This document shows, piece after piece, positions 6,251-13,008 of a stretch of 13,008 nucleotides of DNA; the stretch's first letter is position 1; each line of letters begins with the position of its first letter. This DNA is from an uncultured Porphyromonadaceae bacterium (GTDB lineage: Bacteria; Bacteroidota; Bacteroidia; Bacteroidales; Muribaculaceae). Under the pieces are notes generated by a model. That model was not told where the DNA came from. It did not search any database and was given only the letters and a program-made list of their open reading frames with translations. The translations under genes and the position numbers were made by a program. The stretch spans positions 1 through 13,008 of the forward strand of contig CAJKRG010000063.1 of NCBI GenBank assembly GCA_905202215.1, in the 5' to 3' direction.

Positions 6251-6798
6251 AATATACACCTCTGGAGCTTCCCGGCGTATGGCTTATCGAACCTGTACGC
6301 CACGGCGACGCCCGCGGATATTTCTGCGAGACTTTCCGCGCCGATACATTCGAGGCCGCCACAGGCATACGCGCCGCCTTCGTGCAGGACAACGAATCGG
6401 TATCGTCGCGCGGCGTAGTGCGCGGTCTCCACTATCAGGCGGGAGAGGCTGCCCAGGCTAAGCTTGTGCGTGTCACCGCCGGCGAGATCGTAGACGTGGC
6501 CGTCGACATGCGGCGCTCCTCGCCGACATTCGGGCGCCATATAGCGGTGCAGCTCTCCGCTGCAGACGGACGGCAGCTCTACATACCCCGCGGTTTCGCC
6601 CACGGTTTCGCCGTGCTTTCCGACACGGCCCAGTTCCAGTATAAGGTCGACAACTACTACTGCCCCGAGGCCGAGCGCTCGCTGCGCTTCGACGACCCGA
6701 CGGTCGGTGTGGCGTGGCCCCTTGCGAAAGAAGACATGCTTCTCTCGCCCAAAGACCTCGCAGGACGCAATTTCGCCGACTGCGACTTTTTCGACTGA
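6247..6798 (+). CDS. rfbC: dTDP-4-dehydrorhamnose 3,5-epimerase RfbC
   Basis: RfbC (RmlC) epimerises dTDP-4-keto-6-deoxyglucose at C3 and C5, the third step of dTDP-L-rhamnose synthesis. The 183-aa length is standard. The cupin core carries the family signatures: RGYFCETFR (23-31), FVQDNESVSSRGVVRGLHYQ (45-64) with the catalytic base H62, DVAVDMRRSSPTFG (83-96), YIPRGFAHGF (112-121) and QYKVDNYY (131-138) with the catalytic Tyr132. An aspartate near 170 fits the His-Asp dyad. The ATG at 6247 overlaps the thioesterase stop. No rfbA, rfbB or rfbD is in the window, so it is separated from the rest of its pathway, unlike the usual rfbABCD clusters. The product would feed cell-surface polysaccharide. 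Confidence 0.95.
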   Translation: MKYTPLELPGVWLIEPVRHGDARGYFCETFRADTFEAATGIRAAFVQDNESVSSRGVVRGLHYQAGEAAQAKLVRVTAGEIVDVAVDMRRSSPTFGRHIAVQLSAADGRQLYIPRGFAHGFAVLSDTAQFQYKVDNYYCPEAERSLRFDDPTVGVAWPLAKEDMLLSPKDLAGRNFADCDFFD

Positions 6799-6799
6799 T

Positions 6800-8197
6800 A
6801 TGACTATAGCAATAATAATACTCTCAATAGCCCTGATAGCGGCAATCGCCGCCATTTTCGCCACAAGAAAGACCATCGAGACAAAGGCGGAGGAAATATC
6901 GCGCCTGTCGGCCGAGATTGCGCGTCTGTCGGCCGAAAACGGCCGTCTCACCGGCGAAAGCGCGGCATTCGCCGGAATACGCGGCGACCTCGAAGCCTCC
7001 GTGACACGCCTTCAGGGCCAGATTGACGATCTACGCCGCAGCGAAGCCGAGGCCGTGAGCGAGAAAGTGCGCCTTACAGAGCGCAACGAAGCTCTCCTGC
7101 GCGAAAACGAGCGCATACAGAAAGAGCAGGCGCGTATGGAGGCCGAACTCGAAGAACGCTTCCGCAACCTTGCCGCCAAAGTGCTCGTAAGCAACTCCGA
7201 GGCCCTGCGCGAGCAGAACCGCACCGGCCTCGCCGAGGTGCTGGCGCCCATGCGCGAAAATCTCGAGCAGTTCCGCACGGCATTCACCGAACGCTACGAC
7301 AAGGAATCGGCCGAACGCTTCTCGCTCGGCGAGCGTGTGCGCGAACTCGTGCAGCTCAACCAGACCATCGGCCTGGAAACCCGCAAACTCTCCGACGCCC
7401 TGCGCGGAAACTCGAAGGTGCAGGGCGACTGGGGCGAAATGATTCTCGACAATATCCTCGAACGCAGCGGCTTCCGCCGTGGTTACGAATATATGGTGCA
7501 GGAAAGCGTGACCGATTCCGACGGACACCGCCTGCGCCCCGACGTCGTAATCAACTACACCGAAGGCCGCAAGCTCATCATCGACTCGAAAGTATCGATC
7601 CAGGACTATCTGCGCATGGTCAACGCCGAGTCCGACGACCAGCGCGACCGCTTCGCGCGTTCTCACCTCGCCTCGGTCAAGAAGCACATCGCCGAGCTGA
7701 AAGGCAAGTCGTATCAGGATGTCGTCGGCGACGAGCGGGTGGATTTCGTGCTCATGTTCATACCACACGAAGGAGCCTTCCTCGCCGCCATGAAACTCGA
7801 CGAGAGTCTATGGCAGACAGCCTTCGACAGCCGCGTGCTCGTCATATCGCCTACGCACCTGATGTCGGTGATACGGCTCGTTGAGCAAGTCTGGCGCCAC
7901 GACAAGCAGAACCGCAACGCCCTCGAGATCGCCCGTCAGGCCGGACTGATGCTCGATAAGTTCAACGGCTTCCTCGCCGACATGGAGCGTATCGAGAAAT
8001 CGCTCGGAGCGGCCGGCGACGCCTGCCGCAACGCCTTCGCCAAACTCTCGACCGGTCCCGGCAACCTCATCGGCAAGGCGAAATCGCTCACATCGCTCGG
8101 AGCCAAGGCAAAAAAAGCGCTCCCCGAACGGTTTGTCCACGAAATCGATGCCGACACCGAAGCCGAAGAAAGCGAAAATACCGAAGAAAATGCCTAA
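6800..8197 (+). CDS. rmuC: DNA recombination protein RmuC
   Basis: The 465-aa protein is RmuC, a predicted membrane-anchored PD-(D/E)XK-type nuclease that limits recombination at inverted repeats. A single N-terminal membrane segment (about 4-20, isoleucine- and alanine-rich) is followed by a long coiled coil (about 25-150, rich in E, R and A). The conserved RmuC domain then runs to about 430. Diagnostic stretches are KVQGDWGEMILDNILE (about 207-222), RPDVVINYTEGRKLIIDSKV (about 246-265), which carries the D and D-x-K residues of the nuclease-like core, and FVLMFIPHEGAFLAA and VLVISPTHLMSVIRLVEQ. The ATG at 6800 lies one base after the rfbC stop; the open frame extending upstream into rfbC is rejected. 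The acidic C-terminal tail is poorly conserved. The stop codon overlaps a -7 box. Confidence 0.95.
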   Translation: MTIAIIILSIALIAAIAAIFATRKTIETKAEEISRLSAEIARLSAENGRLTGESAAFAGIRGDLEASVTRLQGQIDDLRRSEAEAVSEKVRLTERNEALLRENERIQKEQARMEAELEERFRNLAAKVLVSNSEALREQNRTGLAEVLAPMRENLEQFRTAFTERYDKESAERFSLGERVRELVQLNQTIGLETRKLSDALRGNSKVQGDWGEMILDNILERSGFRRGYEYMVQESVTDSDGHRLRPDVVINYTEGRKLIIDSKVSIQDYLRMVNAESDDQRDRFARSHLASVKKHIAELKGKSYQDVVGDERVDFVLMFIPHEGAFLAAMKLDESLWQTAFDSRVLVISPTHLMSVIRLVEQVWRHDKQNRNALEIARQAGLMLDKFNGFLADMERIEKSLGAAGDACRNAFAKLSTGPGNLIGKAKSLTSLGAKAKKALPERFVHEIDADTEAEESENTEENA

Positions 8198-8202
8198 CTT
8201 TG
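8195..8202 (+). promoter_or_regulatory. Possible internal -7 box before the rhomboid gene
   Basis: TAACTTTG fits TAnnTTTG and lies 22 nt before the ATG at 8225, overlapping the rmuC stop codon. No TTTG is visible at the expected -33 position, so it may be weak or fortuitous. It coincides with the widest gap (27 nt) inside the operon after 2965, which favours an internal promoter. Confidence 0.4.
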
Positions 8203-8224
8203 CCGTCTGATTCAAGATTCAAAT

Positions 8225-8980
8225 ATGATACGATCATTCCAGTCCCTTTTCTCCTCAATGCCGCCGGTGGTGAAAAACCTCCTCATCATCAACGTGCTCA
8301 TATGGCTCGTCATGGCCCTGGTACCGGCTGCCGACCATGCATTTACCAAATATCTGGCGCTCTACTACTTCACATCGCCCGGATTCTATCCCTTCCAGCT
8401 GTTCACCTACATGTTCCTGCACGGCGGTTTCACCCATCTGTTCTTCAACATGTTCGCACTCGTCATGTTCGGCATGACAATCGAGCGCGCAATGGGGTCG
8501 GCGCGCTTCCTGTTCTACTATATCTCGGTCGGCATAGGCGCCGCCCTGATCCAGATGGGAGTCTTCGCCATATACATATACCATCTCGAAAGTCTTTTCG
8601 ACGCGGAGACCGTGCGCGAGATAATCACCCGCGGATGGGATCTGATACAGAACGGCTATAACTTCACCGACCCTGACGCAAGCAAACTCAACGCCTTTGT
8701 CAACACGCCTATGGTCGGAGCCTCAGGCGCCATCTACGGCGTTCTGCTCGCATTCGGATTCCTTTTCCCGAACGTGCCCATCTATATCTTCTTCATACCT
8801 GTGCCCATCAAGGCCAAATGGCTTGTGATAGGCTACTTCGTGATTGAACTCCTCTACGGTTTCGGCGGCCTTGCCGACGGCGTAGCCCACTTCGCCCATA
8901 TCGGAGGCATGATATTCGGCTTCCTGCTGCTGCTCTACTGGAAGCGCAAGGGCGTGTTCAACAACCGCTGGTTCTTCTGA
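8225..8980 (+). CDS. Rhomboid family intramembrane serine protease
   Basis: The 251-aa protein is a rhomboid, an integral membrane protease that cleaves substrates within or near the bilayer. About six transmembrane helices are visible. Motifs: H66GGFTH71LFFN75 at the start of TM2, matching the GlpG H-x4-H-x3-N pattern; catalytic S167 in VGASGAIYG (164-172); and catalytic H225 in AHFAHIGGMIFG (221-232). The loop between TM3 and TM4 (about 118-160) is unusually long and polar for a short rhomboid and probably faces outside. The physiological substrate is unknown. The stop overlaps the start of the EEP hydrolase gene (TGATG), suggesting coupled expression. Confidence 0.93.
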   Translation: MIRSFQSLFSSMPPVVKNLLIINVLIWLVMALVPAADHAFTKYLALYYFTSPGFYPFQLFTYMFLHGGFTHLFFNMFALVMFGMTIERAMGSARFLFYYISVGIGAALIQMGVFAIYIYHLESLFDAETVREIITRGWDLIQNGYNFTDPDASKLNAFVNTPMVGASGAIYGVLLAFGFLFPNVPIYIFFIPVPIKAKWLVIGYFVIELLYGFGGLADGVAHFAHIGGMIFGFLLLLYWKRKGVFNNRWFF

Positions 8981-10209
8981 TGGAAACGCCACAGGAAACA
9001 CCATTCACAACCCCGAGACAACGCCCCGCGGCAAAAAGAACGGCTCCGGCCCGTAAAAAAAGCGCGGCCGGAGGAACGGGGAGAGTAAAAAAGAAAAAAC
9101 GCAAACGCCGTTCGCCGTTCATGCGTCTCATGCGCGCGCTCATGCTCATACTGAGCATTGTGGCTGCCGTGGCGCTGTTCGGCACGGCCTATGCCGGCAA
9201 TATATCGCCGCTCAAACACGGCGGTCTCTACGGTATCCTGCCGCTGTGCTTTCCTTTTGTGCTCTATTGCTCGGCCGCACTTCTGGTGCTTCAGATATGG
9301 TGGCACTGGCGCGGTGTGGTCATCATAGCCCTGGGGCTGCTTGCCAGTGCGGGACCGGTGCTTCAGGTATGTCCCCTCAATCTGAGCACACCAAAGGCAC
9401 CGGAAGACAGCGACACGTTCAAGCTCATGACTTATAACGTGTTCCATCTCTACGAGCCGCGCGACAGCACTGATACTGTCCCCAACCGCATGCTCGACTA
9501 TGTGATAGAGACCGATCCCGACATCGTATGCTTCCAGGAAGCAATCACTCTGAGCGCCCAGAAGCACTACTTCATTACCACCGAACAGGTACAGACCCTC
9601 CACTCGAGGTATCCCTATATCATCAAAAGCGCGGGACAGCAGATGATCATGTCGAAATATCCCGTGCAGCCTATCCATCTCACCCTTACTCCCGAGGAGT
9701 TCCAGAACGCCGAACTGGCCGCATACCGCATCAGTTTTCCCGGGGGCAGGCAGGCCACATTGTTCAATGTCCATCTGCAATCGCTCGGACTCAGGCAGGA
9801 AGACCGCGAACTTTACCGCAACCTCACCGACCTCCAGCGCGAGAATCTCGGCGCCATCAAAGAGCAGCTTATCAGCAAACTCTCGTTCGCCAATGTCGAG
9901 CGCGCCCGCCAGACCCAGGCTCTCCTGCGCCTTATCCGCCACTACGGCGGCCCGAACGTGCTGATATGCGGCGACTTCAATGACGTAGCCACCTGCTATG
10001 CCCTACGTACCCTCGAAGACGCCGGCTTCAGTTCGGCCTACGCACAGCTCGGCTTCGGCCCAATGATAACCTACAATTCGGGACGCTTCTACTTCTGCAT
10101 AGACCATGTGCTCTACCGGGGCGCCTTTACCCCTCTCGACATCAAAAAAGGCAATCTGCGTGCCTCCGACCACTATCCCCTCACCGCCACCTTTGCATTA
10201 GGGAACTAA
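8980..10209 (+). CDS. Membrane-anchored endonuclease/exonuclease/phosphatase family hydrolase
   Basis: The 409-aa protein has a very basic cytoplasmic-type N-terminus (about 18-50, with a run KKKKRKRR at 37-44). Three hydrophobic segments follow (about 54-72, 85-108 and 113-130), then an EEP-superfamily catalytic domain (about 147-407). The EEP metal and catalytic residues are all present: N153 (TYNVFH), E187 (VCFQEA), H265 (FNVHLQS), D332 and N334 (GDFND), D375 (IDHVL) and the D397-H398 pair (SDHYP). The enzyme should therefore be active on a phosphodiester or phosphomonoester, possibly nucleic acid, lipid or inositol phosphate; the family does not specify which. With three membrane segments and a basic N-terminus inside, the catalytic domain would lie in the periplasm. 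It overlaps the rhomboid gene by one base and ends the plus-strand operon. Confidence 0.9.
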   Translation: METPQETPFTTPRQRPAAKRTAPARKKSAAGGTGRVKKKKRKRRSPFMRLMRALMLILSIVAAVALFGTAYAGNISPLKHGGLYGILPLCFPFVLYCSAALLVLQIWWHWRGVVIIALGLLASAGPVLQVCPLNLSTPKAPEDSDTFKLMTYNVFHLYEPRDSTDTVPNRMLDYVIETDPDIVCFQEAITLSAQKHYFITTEQVQTLHSRYPYIIKSAGQQMIMSKYPVQPIHLTLTPEEFQNAELAAYRISFPGGRQATLFNVHLQSLGLRQEDRELYRNLTDLQRENLGAIKEQLISKLSFANVERARQTQALLRLIRHYGGPNVLICGDFNDVATCYALRTLEDAGFSSAYAQLGFGPMITYNSGRFYFCIDHVLYRGAFTPLDIKKGNLRASDHYPLTATFALGN

Positions 10210-10213
10210 GAGG

Positions 10214-10245
10214 TTAGGAAACCAGGAGATTAGGAGGTTAGGAAA
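10214..10245. repeat. 8-nt periodic TTAGGA-type repeat
   Basis: Four in-phase octads run TTAGGAAA, CCAGGAGA, TTAGGAGG, TTAGGAAA, starting 5 nt after the EEP gene stop. A reverse-complement relative (CCTAACCGCCT, 10303-10313) lies on the other side of the hairpin, inside the end of the M16 gene, and pairs with AGGAGGTTAGG at 10232-10242 with one mismatch. The function is unknown; it resembles the periodic repeats at both ends of the window. Confidence 0.55.
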
Positions 10246-10249
10246 TGAA

Positions 10250-10285
10250 AAGGTCCTTAAGGTCGTTAATGACTTTAAGGACCTT
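10250..10285. terminator. Inverted repeat between convergent genes, likely bidirectional terminator
   Basis: The arms 10250-10264 and 10271-10285 are 15 bp with one mismatch (a possible G-U pair) and a 6-nt loop (GTTAAT). The hairpin sits in the 94-bp gap between the convergent stops of the EEP and M16 genes, as expected for a shared terminator. A further copy of the CTTTAAGG half-site lies at 10291-10298. There is no strong U-tract, so efficiency is uncertain. Confidence 0.6.
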
Positions 10286-10303
10286 AAAAACTTTAAGGCA
10301 CTC

Positions 10304-11563
10304 CTAACCGCCTAAATAAATGAGTGTGGCAAAAGGAGTATGATTGAAGAGGCGGTCGGCTTCGGCGGCCACTTCGGCACGCGTCAGAAGGCGCCGCTCG
10401 GTTATGGTTCGGTTGATGTCCTCGCCGTGATACTCGGCGAGGGCGAGGTTTGTAGCTTTCGACAGATAGTTGAGATTCGCGAAGCGGAATGTGGCCTCGA
10501 AGTTGTTGAGAGTGCGGCCGAATTCATGCTCGCTGATATTTGAAGCAATGGTGACACCGCGGGCTTCTTCAAGCATCATCTTGCGCGCCGTTTCGACGGC
10601 GCTGTCGCTGCTGTCGGCCAGACGTGCCGTGAGCAACAGCAGGCCCGCATGCTCGCTGCCTATGATGGAAGCATCGGCAGCCGCGAAAAGGCCCTCACGC
10701 TCGCCGTAGAGCAGGCGGCGTGTAAAACGCGAGGCCCGTCCGGCCGAAAGAATATCGGTTACGGTGTCGGCGGCATGATAGCGGCGTGTGCCGTAGCTGT
10801 CCATCGGAAAAGCCATGACGATCATAGGCTGAGGCACGGCGGCACGCACGGTCTCGACAATATTTTCCGTCGGAAAGCCCTCGTCGGGCAGATTGCGCGG
10901 AGCAACGTTGCGTCTCGGAATATCGCCGAACCAGCGCTCGGCCATCTCTACCGTCTCCTCGAAGCTGACGCGTCCGGCGACAGAGAGTATGGCGTTGTCG
11001 GGCGCATAGTGCGAGTAGAACCATCGCTCGACATCGGAGAGCGTCACCCGGGCTATATGGCCCGGCTCAAGTCCTATCGTAGGCCATGAATAGGGGTGTT
11101 TCTCTGCATAGGCAATGCGCCTCAGATGGTGAAAAAGGTCGCCGTAGGGCCGGTTGAGGCATGTCTGCTTGAACTCCTCGATAACCACTCCGCGCTGCAC
11201 CTCGAGCGAGCGACGGCTGAAATCGAGGCTGAGCATGCGGTCGCTCTCGAGATGGAAGGCCGTCTCTATGTTCTGCGCCGGCAGAACGTCGTAGAAATTG
11301 GTGAAATCGCAGCTCGTCCACGCATTGCTCTTGCCTCCGGCCCCTTCGAGTTCGCCGTCGAACGACGGTATGTTGGCCGATCCCCCGAACATCAGATGTT
11401 CGAAAAGATGCGCCATGCCGGTAAGTGAGCGCGACTCGTCGCGGGAACCCACATCGTAGAGCACATCGACCGCGGCCATGGCCGTGGTCGGGTCATAAGA
11501 ATGCACCACACGCAGGCCGTTGGCGAGCGTGTGGCGTCTTACAGGTATGTCTTTTTCGCTCAT
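10304..11563 (-). CDS. M16 family zinc metallopeptidase (insulinase-type)
   Basis: The 419-aa protein is a single-unit M16 peptidase of the processing-peptidase kind. The inverted zinc motif HxxEH is H52-L-F-E55-H56 in MAHLFEHLMFGG. The third ligand is a glutamate in GVVIEEFKQ (about residue 129), and GGKSNAWTSCDFTNFY (77-92) matches the family's substrate-binding strand. The second half is the usual non-catalytic M16_C domain. No signal peptide is seen at the N-terminus (MSEKDIPVRRHTLANGLRVV), so it probably acts in the cytoplasm, or its export is not apparent. The start overlaps the stop of the cyclophilin gene by one base (TAATG), so the two are translationally coupled. The substrate is unknown; bacterial M16 enzymes usually degrade peptides. 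The stop codon lies in an outer inverted repeat. Confidence 0.93.
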   Translation of the reverse strand: MSEKDIPVRRHTLANGLRVVHSYDPTTAMAAVDVLYDVGSRDESRSLTGMAHLFEHLMFGGSANIPSFDGELEGAGGKSNAWTSCDFTNFYDVLPAQNIETAFHLESDRMLSLDFSRRSLEVQRGVVIEEFKQTCLNRPYGDLFHHLRRIAYAEKHPYSWPTIGLEPGHIARVTLSDVERWFYSHYAPDNAILSVAGRVSFEETVEMAERWFGDIPRRNVAPRNLPDEGFPTENIVETVRAAVPQPMIVMAFPMDSYGTRRYHAADTVTDILSAGRASRFTRRLLYGEREGLFAAADASIIGSEHAGLLLLTARLADSSDSAVETARKMMLEEARGVTIASNISEHEFGRTLNNFEATFRFANLNYLSKATNLALAEYHGEDINRTITERRLLTRAEVAAEADRLFNHTPFATLIYLGG

Positions 11564-12444
11564 TATTCGCTGAGCACCTTCATCTTCAGTATGCGGATGT
11601 CGGTCTTGGGGCGGTCGGCTCCGTCGGTCTGGGCCTTCTCGATCTTGTCGACAGTATCCATGCCGTCGATGACCTCTCCGAAAACCGTGTAGGCGCCGTC
11701 GAGGTGGGGAGCGCCGCCGACGGTTGTATAGGCTTCTTTCATTTCGGCGGTCATGCCGGGTGCTGGGTGTGCGGCAACTTCGGCATCGCTCTGGGCGATG
11801 AGGGTATCCTGAAGGGCCTGGAGAGCGGCGCGGTCGCCGCGACGCTGCATTTCGATAATCTCGTCGCGGTGTGCCATGGCGAGTTTATTGAACACCTCCT
11901 GCATGCGTGTCTGCTGAATGCGCTGCTCCATGGCCGCAACCTGTGCGGTATCGAGCTTCTGGCCGGTGACGATATAGAACTGCGAGCCGCTCGACTGCTT
12001 CATGGGATTCACCTGATCGCCCTGACGGGCTGCGGCGAGAGCGCCGCGCTTGTGGAAGTGCTTCGGATAAACGATTTCGGCATCGATCTTATAGTCGGGG
12101 CCGCCGGCGCCGAGATGCTGGCCCGGTTTCGCGGTCTTTGAGTCGGGATCGCCAGCCTGAATCATGAATTCCTTGATAACACGGTGGAAAAGGGTGCTGT
12201 CGTAGTATCCTTCTTCGGCAAGTTTCAGGAAATTGTCGCGATGCTTGGGGGTGTCGCCGTAGAGAAGCACGGTGAAATTGCCAAGTGTAGTCTCCACCAG
12301 AACCTTGGCGGAAGCGGTGTCGGGAGTCTGTTGTGTCATTTCGATAGAATCATTAGGTGTTACGCCTGTGTCGGCGGTGCCTGAGGCTTTGCATGCACAC
12401 ATGACCGCAAGGGCGGCCAGCGGTGCAAGAAGATATGCTCGCAT
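11563..12444 (-). CDS. Cyclophilin-type peptidyl-prolyl isomerase, probable lipoprotein
   Basis: The 293-aa protein begins with a hydrophobic signal (MRAYLLAPLAALAVMCACK) whose cysteines at 16 and 18 suit lipobox cleavage, so it is probably an envelope lipoprotein. The cyclophilin domain starts at about residue 48. Active-site elements are FHRVI, FMIQAGDP, RGALAAAR, SSGSQFYIV and LDGAYTVFGEVIDGMD near the C-terminus. The typical GALAMAR methionine is replaced by alanine, and the usual active-site tryptophan region is not evident. Between FYIVTGQKLD and TVGGAPHLDG there is an extra segment of about 70 residues rich in Q, A, E and R, predicted helical and carrying its own conserved-looking periodicity. 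The likely role is folding of exported proteins. It sits between the 126-aa gene and the M16 peptidase in one minus-strand operon. Confidence 0.9.
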   Translation of the reverse strand: MRAYLLAPLAALAVMCACKASGTADTGVTPNDSIEMTQQTPDTASAKVLVETTLGNFTVLLYGDTPKHRDNFLKLAEEGYYDSTLFHRVIKEFMIQAGDPDSKTAKPGQHLGAGGPDYKIDAEIVYPKHFHKRGALAAARQGDQVNPMKQSSGSQFYIVTGQKLDTAQVAAMEQRIQQTRMQEVFNKLAMAHRDEIIEMQRRGDRAALQALQDTLIAQSDAEVAAHPAPGMTAEMKEAYTTVGGAPHLDGAYTVFGEVIDGMDTVDKIEKAQTDGADRPKTDIRILKMKVLSE

Positions 12445-12450
12445 AGGAAG

Positions 12451-12831
12451 TCAGATAGTGGAAGTCGGGAAAAGCCGCTTGTATATGCGGCGGAAATTGT
12501 CGTCGGTGGTGCAGAGGGTCTTGGCATTGACTTCGTAGTCGCTGCCGTAGAGCCCCTGGAGCAGATCGGCCAGATATCTGTGCTCACGGTCTTTGTCGAT
12601 GGTGGCCGCCACAAGACGGCGCACGGCCGGCCGGTAGCCTTCGGCATCGATGGCATTGAGATATCGGGCCGCGCTGGCCATGAACTGGCCCGTGAGATCG
12701 ACGCGCTCCATATTGTCGATGATACGCTCGATGGACTCGGGATCGCACTCGCCTATATGGTTGGCCAGATATTCATAGCTCTGAAGCCCGTCGGGATCGC
12801 GCTTCAATGTCTTTATATCTTCTTCGGTCAT
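12451..12831 (-). CDS. Conserved-looking hypothetical protein, 126 aa
   Basis: I do not recognise this protein. It is 126 aa, acidic overall and likely all-helical, with no signal peptide or membrane segment. Repeated alternations of charged and hydrophobic residues (for example SIERIIDNMERVDLTGQF, about 38-55, and YRPAVRRLVAATIDKDREH, 66-84) suggest helical-bundle or HEAT-like packing. The ATG at 12831 lies 22 nt downstream of a -7 box. It is the first gene of the minus-strand operon and ends 6 nt before the cyclophilin ATG, so expression with the cyclophilin and M16 peptidase is likely. Coding bias and the operon position support a real gene; a regulatory or scaffold role would be a guess. 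Confidence 0.7.
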   Translation of the reverse strand: MTEEDIKTLKRDPDGLQSYEYLANHIGECDPESIERIIDNMERVDLTGQFMASAARYLNAIDAEGYRPAVRRLVAATIDKDREHRYLADLLQGLYGSDYEVNAKTLCTTDDNFRRIYKRLFPTSTI

Positions 12832-12853
12832 TTGTCTGGTTGTTTGTTTGCGG

Positions 12854-12861
12854 CAAAGATA
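12854..12861 (-). promoter_or_regulatory. -7 box for the minus-strand operon
   Basis: On the minus strand this reads TATCTTTG, a full match to TAnnTTTG and identical to the box before the Panacea gene. It lies 22 nt from the ATG at 12831. The region upstream is an A-tract (T-run at 12865-12873 on the plus strand). No clear -33 TTTG is seen. Confidence 0.55.
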
Positions 12862-12897
12862 GCGCTTTTTTTTCTAACTACGGCATTTTCCCCTCTC

Positions 12898-12932
12898 ATT
12901 AACCACTAACCCCTAACTACTAACCCCTAATC
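12898..12932. repeat. 7-nt periodic CTAAC-type repeat
   Basis: Five in-phase heptads run ATTAACC, ACTAACC, CCTAACT, ACTAACC, CCTAATC. The array lies just upstream of the minus-strand operon promoter and immediately before the large inverted repeat. It has the same core (TAAC/GTTA) and 7-nt period as the array at the left end of the window. Confidence 0.6.
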
Positions 12933-12933
12933 C

Positions 12934-12982
12934 AACAGATATTACGAAACGCACTCTTAGAGGGTGTTTCATAATATCTGTT
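12934..12982. repeat. 23-bp imperfect inverted repeat with 3-nt loop (terminator or IS end)
   Basis: The arms 12934-12956 and 12960-12982 pair at 20 of 23 positions, plus one G-U, around a TTA loop. The right arm begins GAGGGTGTTTCATAAT, which has the look of insertion-sequence terminal repeats in Bacteroidetes, and the left arm is the same sequence inverted. No transposase is visible before the window ends (26 nt later). A plain transcription terminator for a gene arriving from the right is the main alternative. Confidence 0.5.
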
Positions 12983-13008
12983 AAATCACAGGTTGGTGTA
13001 TTTTTGCT

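Noticed and set aside
6037..6951. Long open minus-strand frame across the thioesterase, rfbC and rmuC genes
   Set aside because: It crosses three well-supported genes and their overlaps and has no family features.
8935..9942. Long open minus-strand frame (335 aa) opposite the EEP hydrolase gene
   Set aside because: The plus-strand gene carries every catalytic motif; the antisense frame has no recognisable domain.
12898..12932. Telomere-like end sequence
   Set aside because: Similarity to TTAGGG-type repeats is superficial; the arrays are short and internal, and also occur at 54-133 and 10214-10245.

Overview
The window looks like chromosomal DNA from a Bacteroidales bacterium, probably close to Muribaculaceae; the genus is not determined. 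The evidence is Bacteroidetes-type -7 promoter boxes (TAnnTTTG), no obvious Shine-Dalgarno sequences, and gene families typical of the phylum: a GlmU-like sugar nucleotidyltransferase, a Cytidylate_kin2 protein, recF next to a DUF721/DciA gene, and a lipoprotein cyclophilin with a helical insert. Most genes are GC-rich (39 of 60 bases at 4561-4620).

Layout. Positions 1-126 hold no supported gene; the last part is a short-period repeat with a perfect 20-bp inverted repeat. A small holin-like membrane gene (127-567, minus) diverges from a GlmU-like gene (677-1825, plus), each with a TAATTTTG box. A compact AT-richer two-gene unit follows (1900-2927) with its own promoter: a Panacea/SocA-type (DUF4065) protein and an unrecognised 172-aa protein joined by an ATGA overlap. 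This is most likely a toxin-antitoxin (PanAT-type) module inserted between housekeeping genes, and it is the most interesting part of the window.

From 2965 to 10209 nine plus-strand genes are packed almost without gaps: cytidylate kinase-like, secreted esterase, recF, dciA-like, hotdog thioesterase, rfbC, rmuC, rhomboid protease and a membrane-anchored EEP-family hydrolase. Most junctions are ATGA, GTGA or TGATG overlaps, so translational coupling is likely. RecF, the DciA-like protein and RmuC relate to DNA replication and repair; the others serve nucleotide, sugar, lipid/CoA or envelope functions, so this is a mixed housekeeping operon. A -7 box before the rhomboid gene suggests an internal promoter.

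On the minus strand a second operon runs 12831 to 10304: an unrecognised 126-aa protein, a cyclophilin-type lipoprotein and an M16 zinc peptidase. It converges on the long plus-strand operon at 10210-10303, where there is a hairpin and an 8-nt periodic repeat. The right end (12862-13008) holds a 7-nt periodic repeat and a 23-bp imperfect inverted repeat that could be a terminator or an insertion-sequence end. Short-period TTAG/CTAA repeats occur at all three gene-cluster borders and nowhere else that I noticed.
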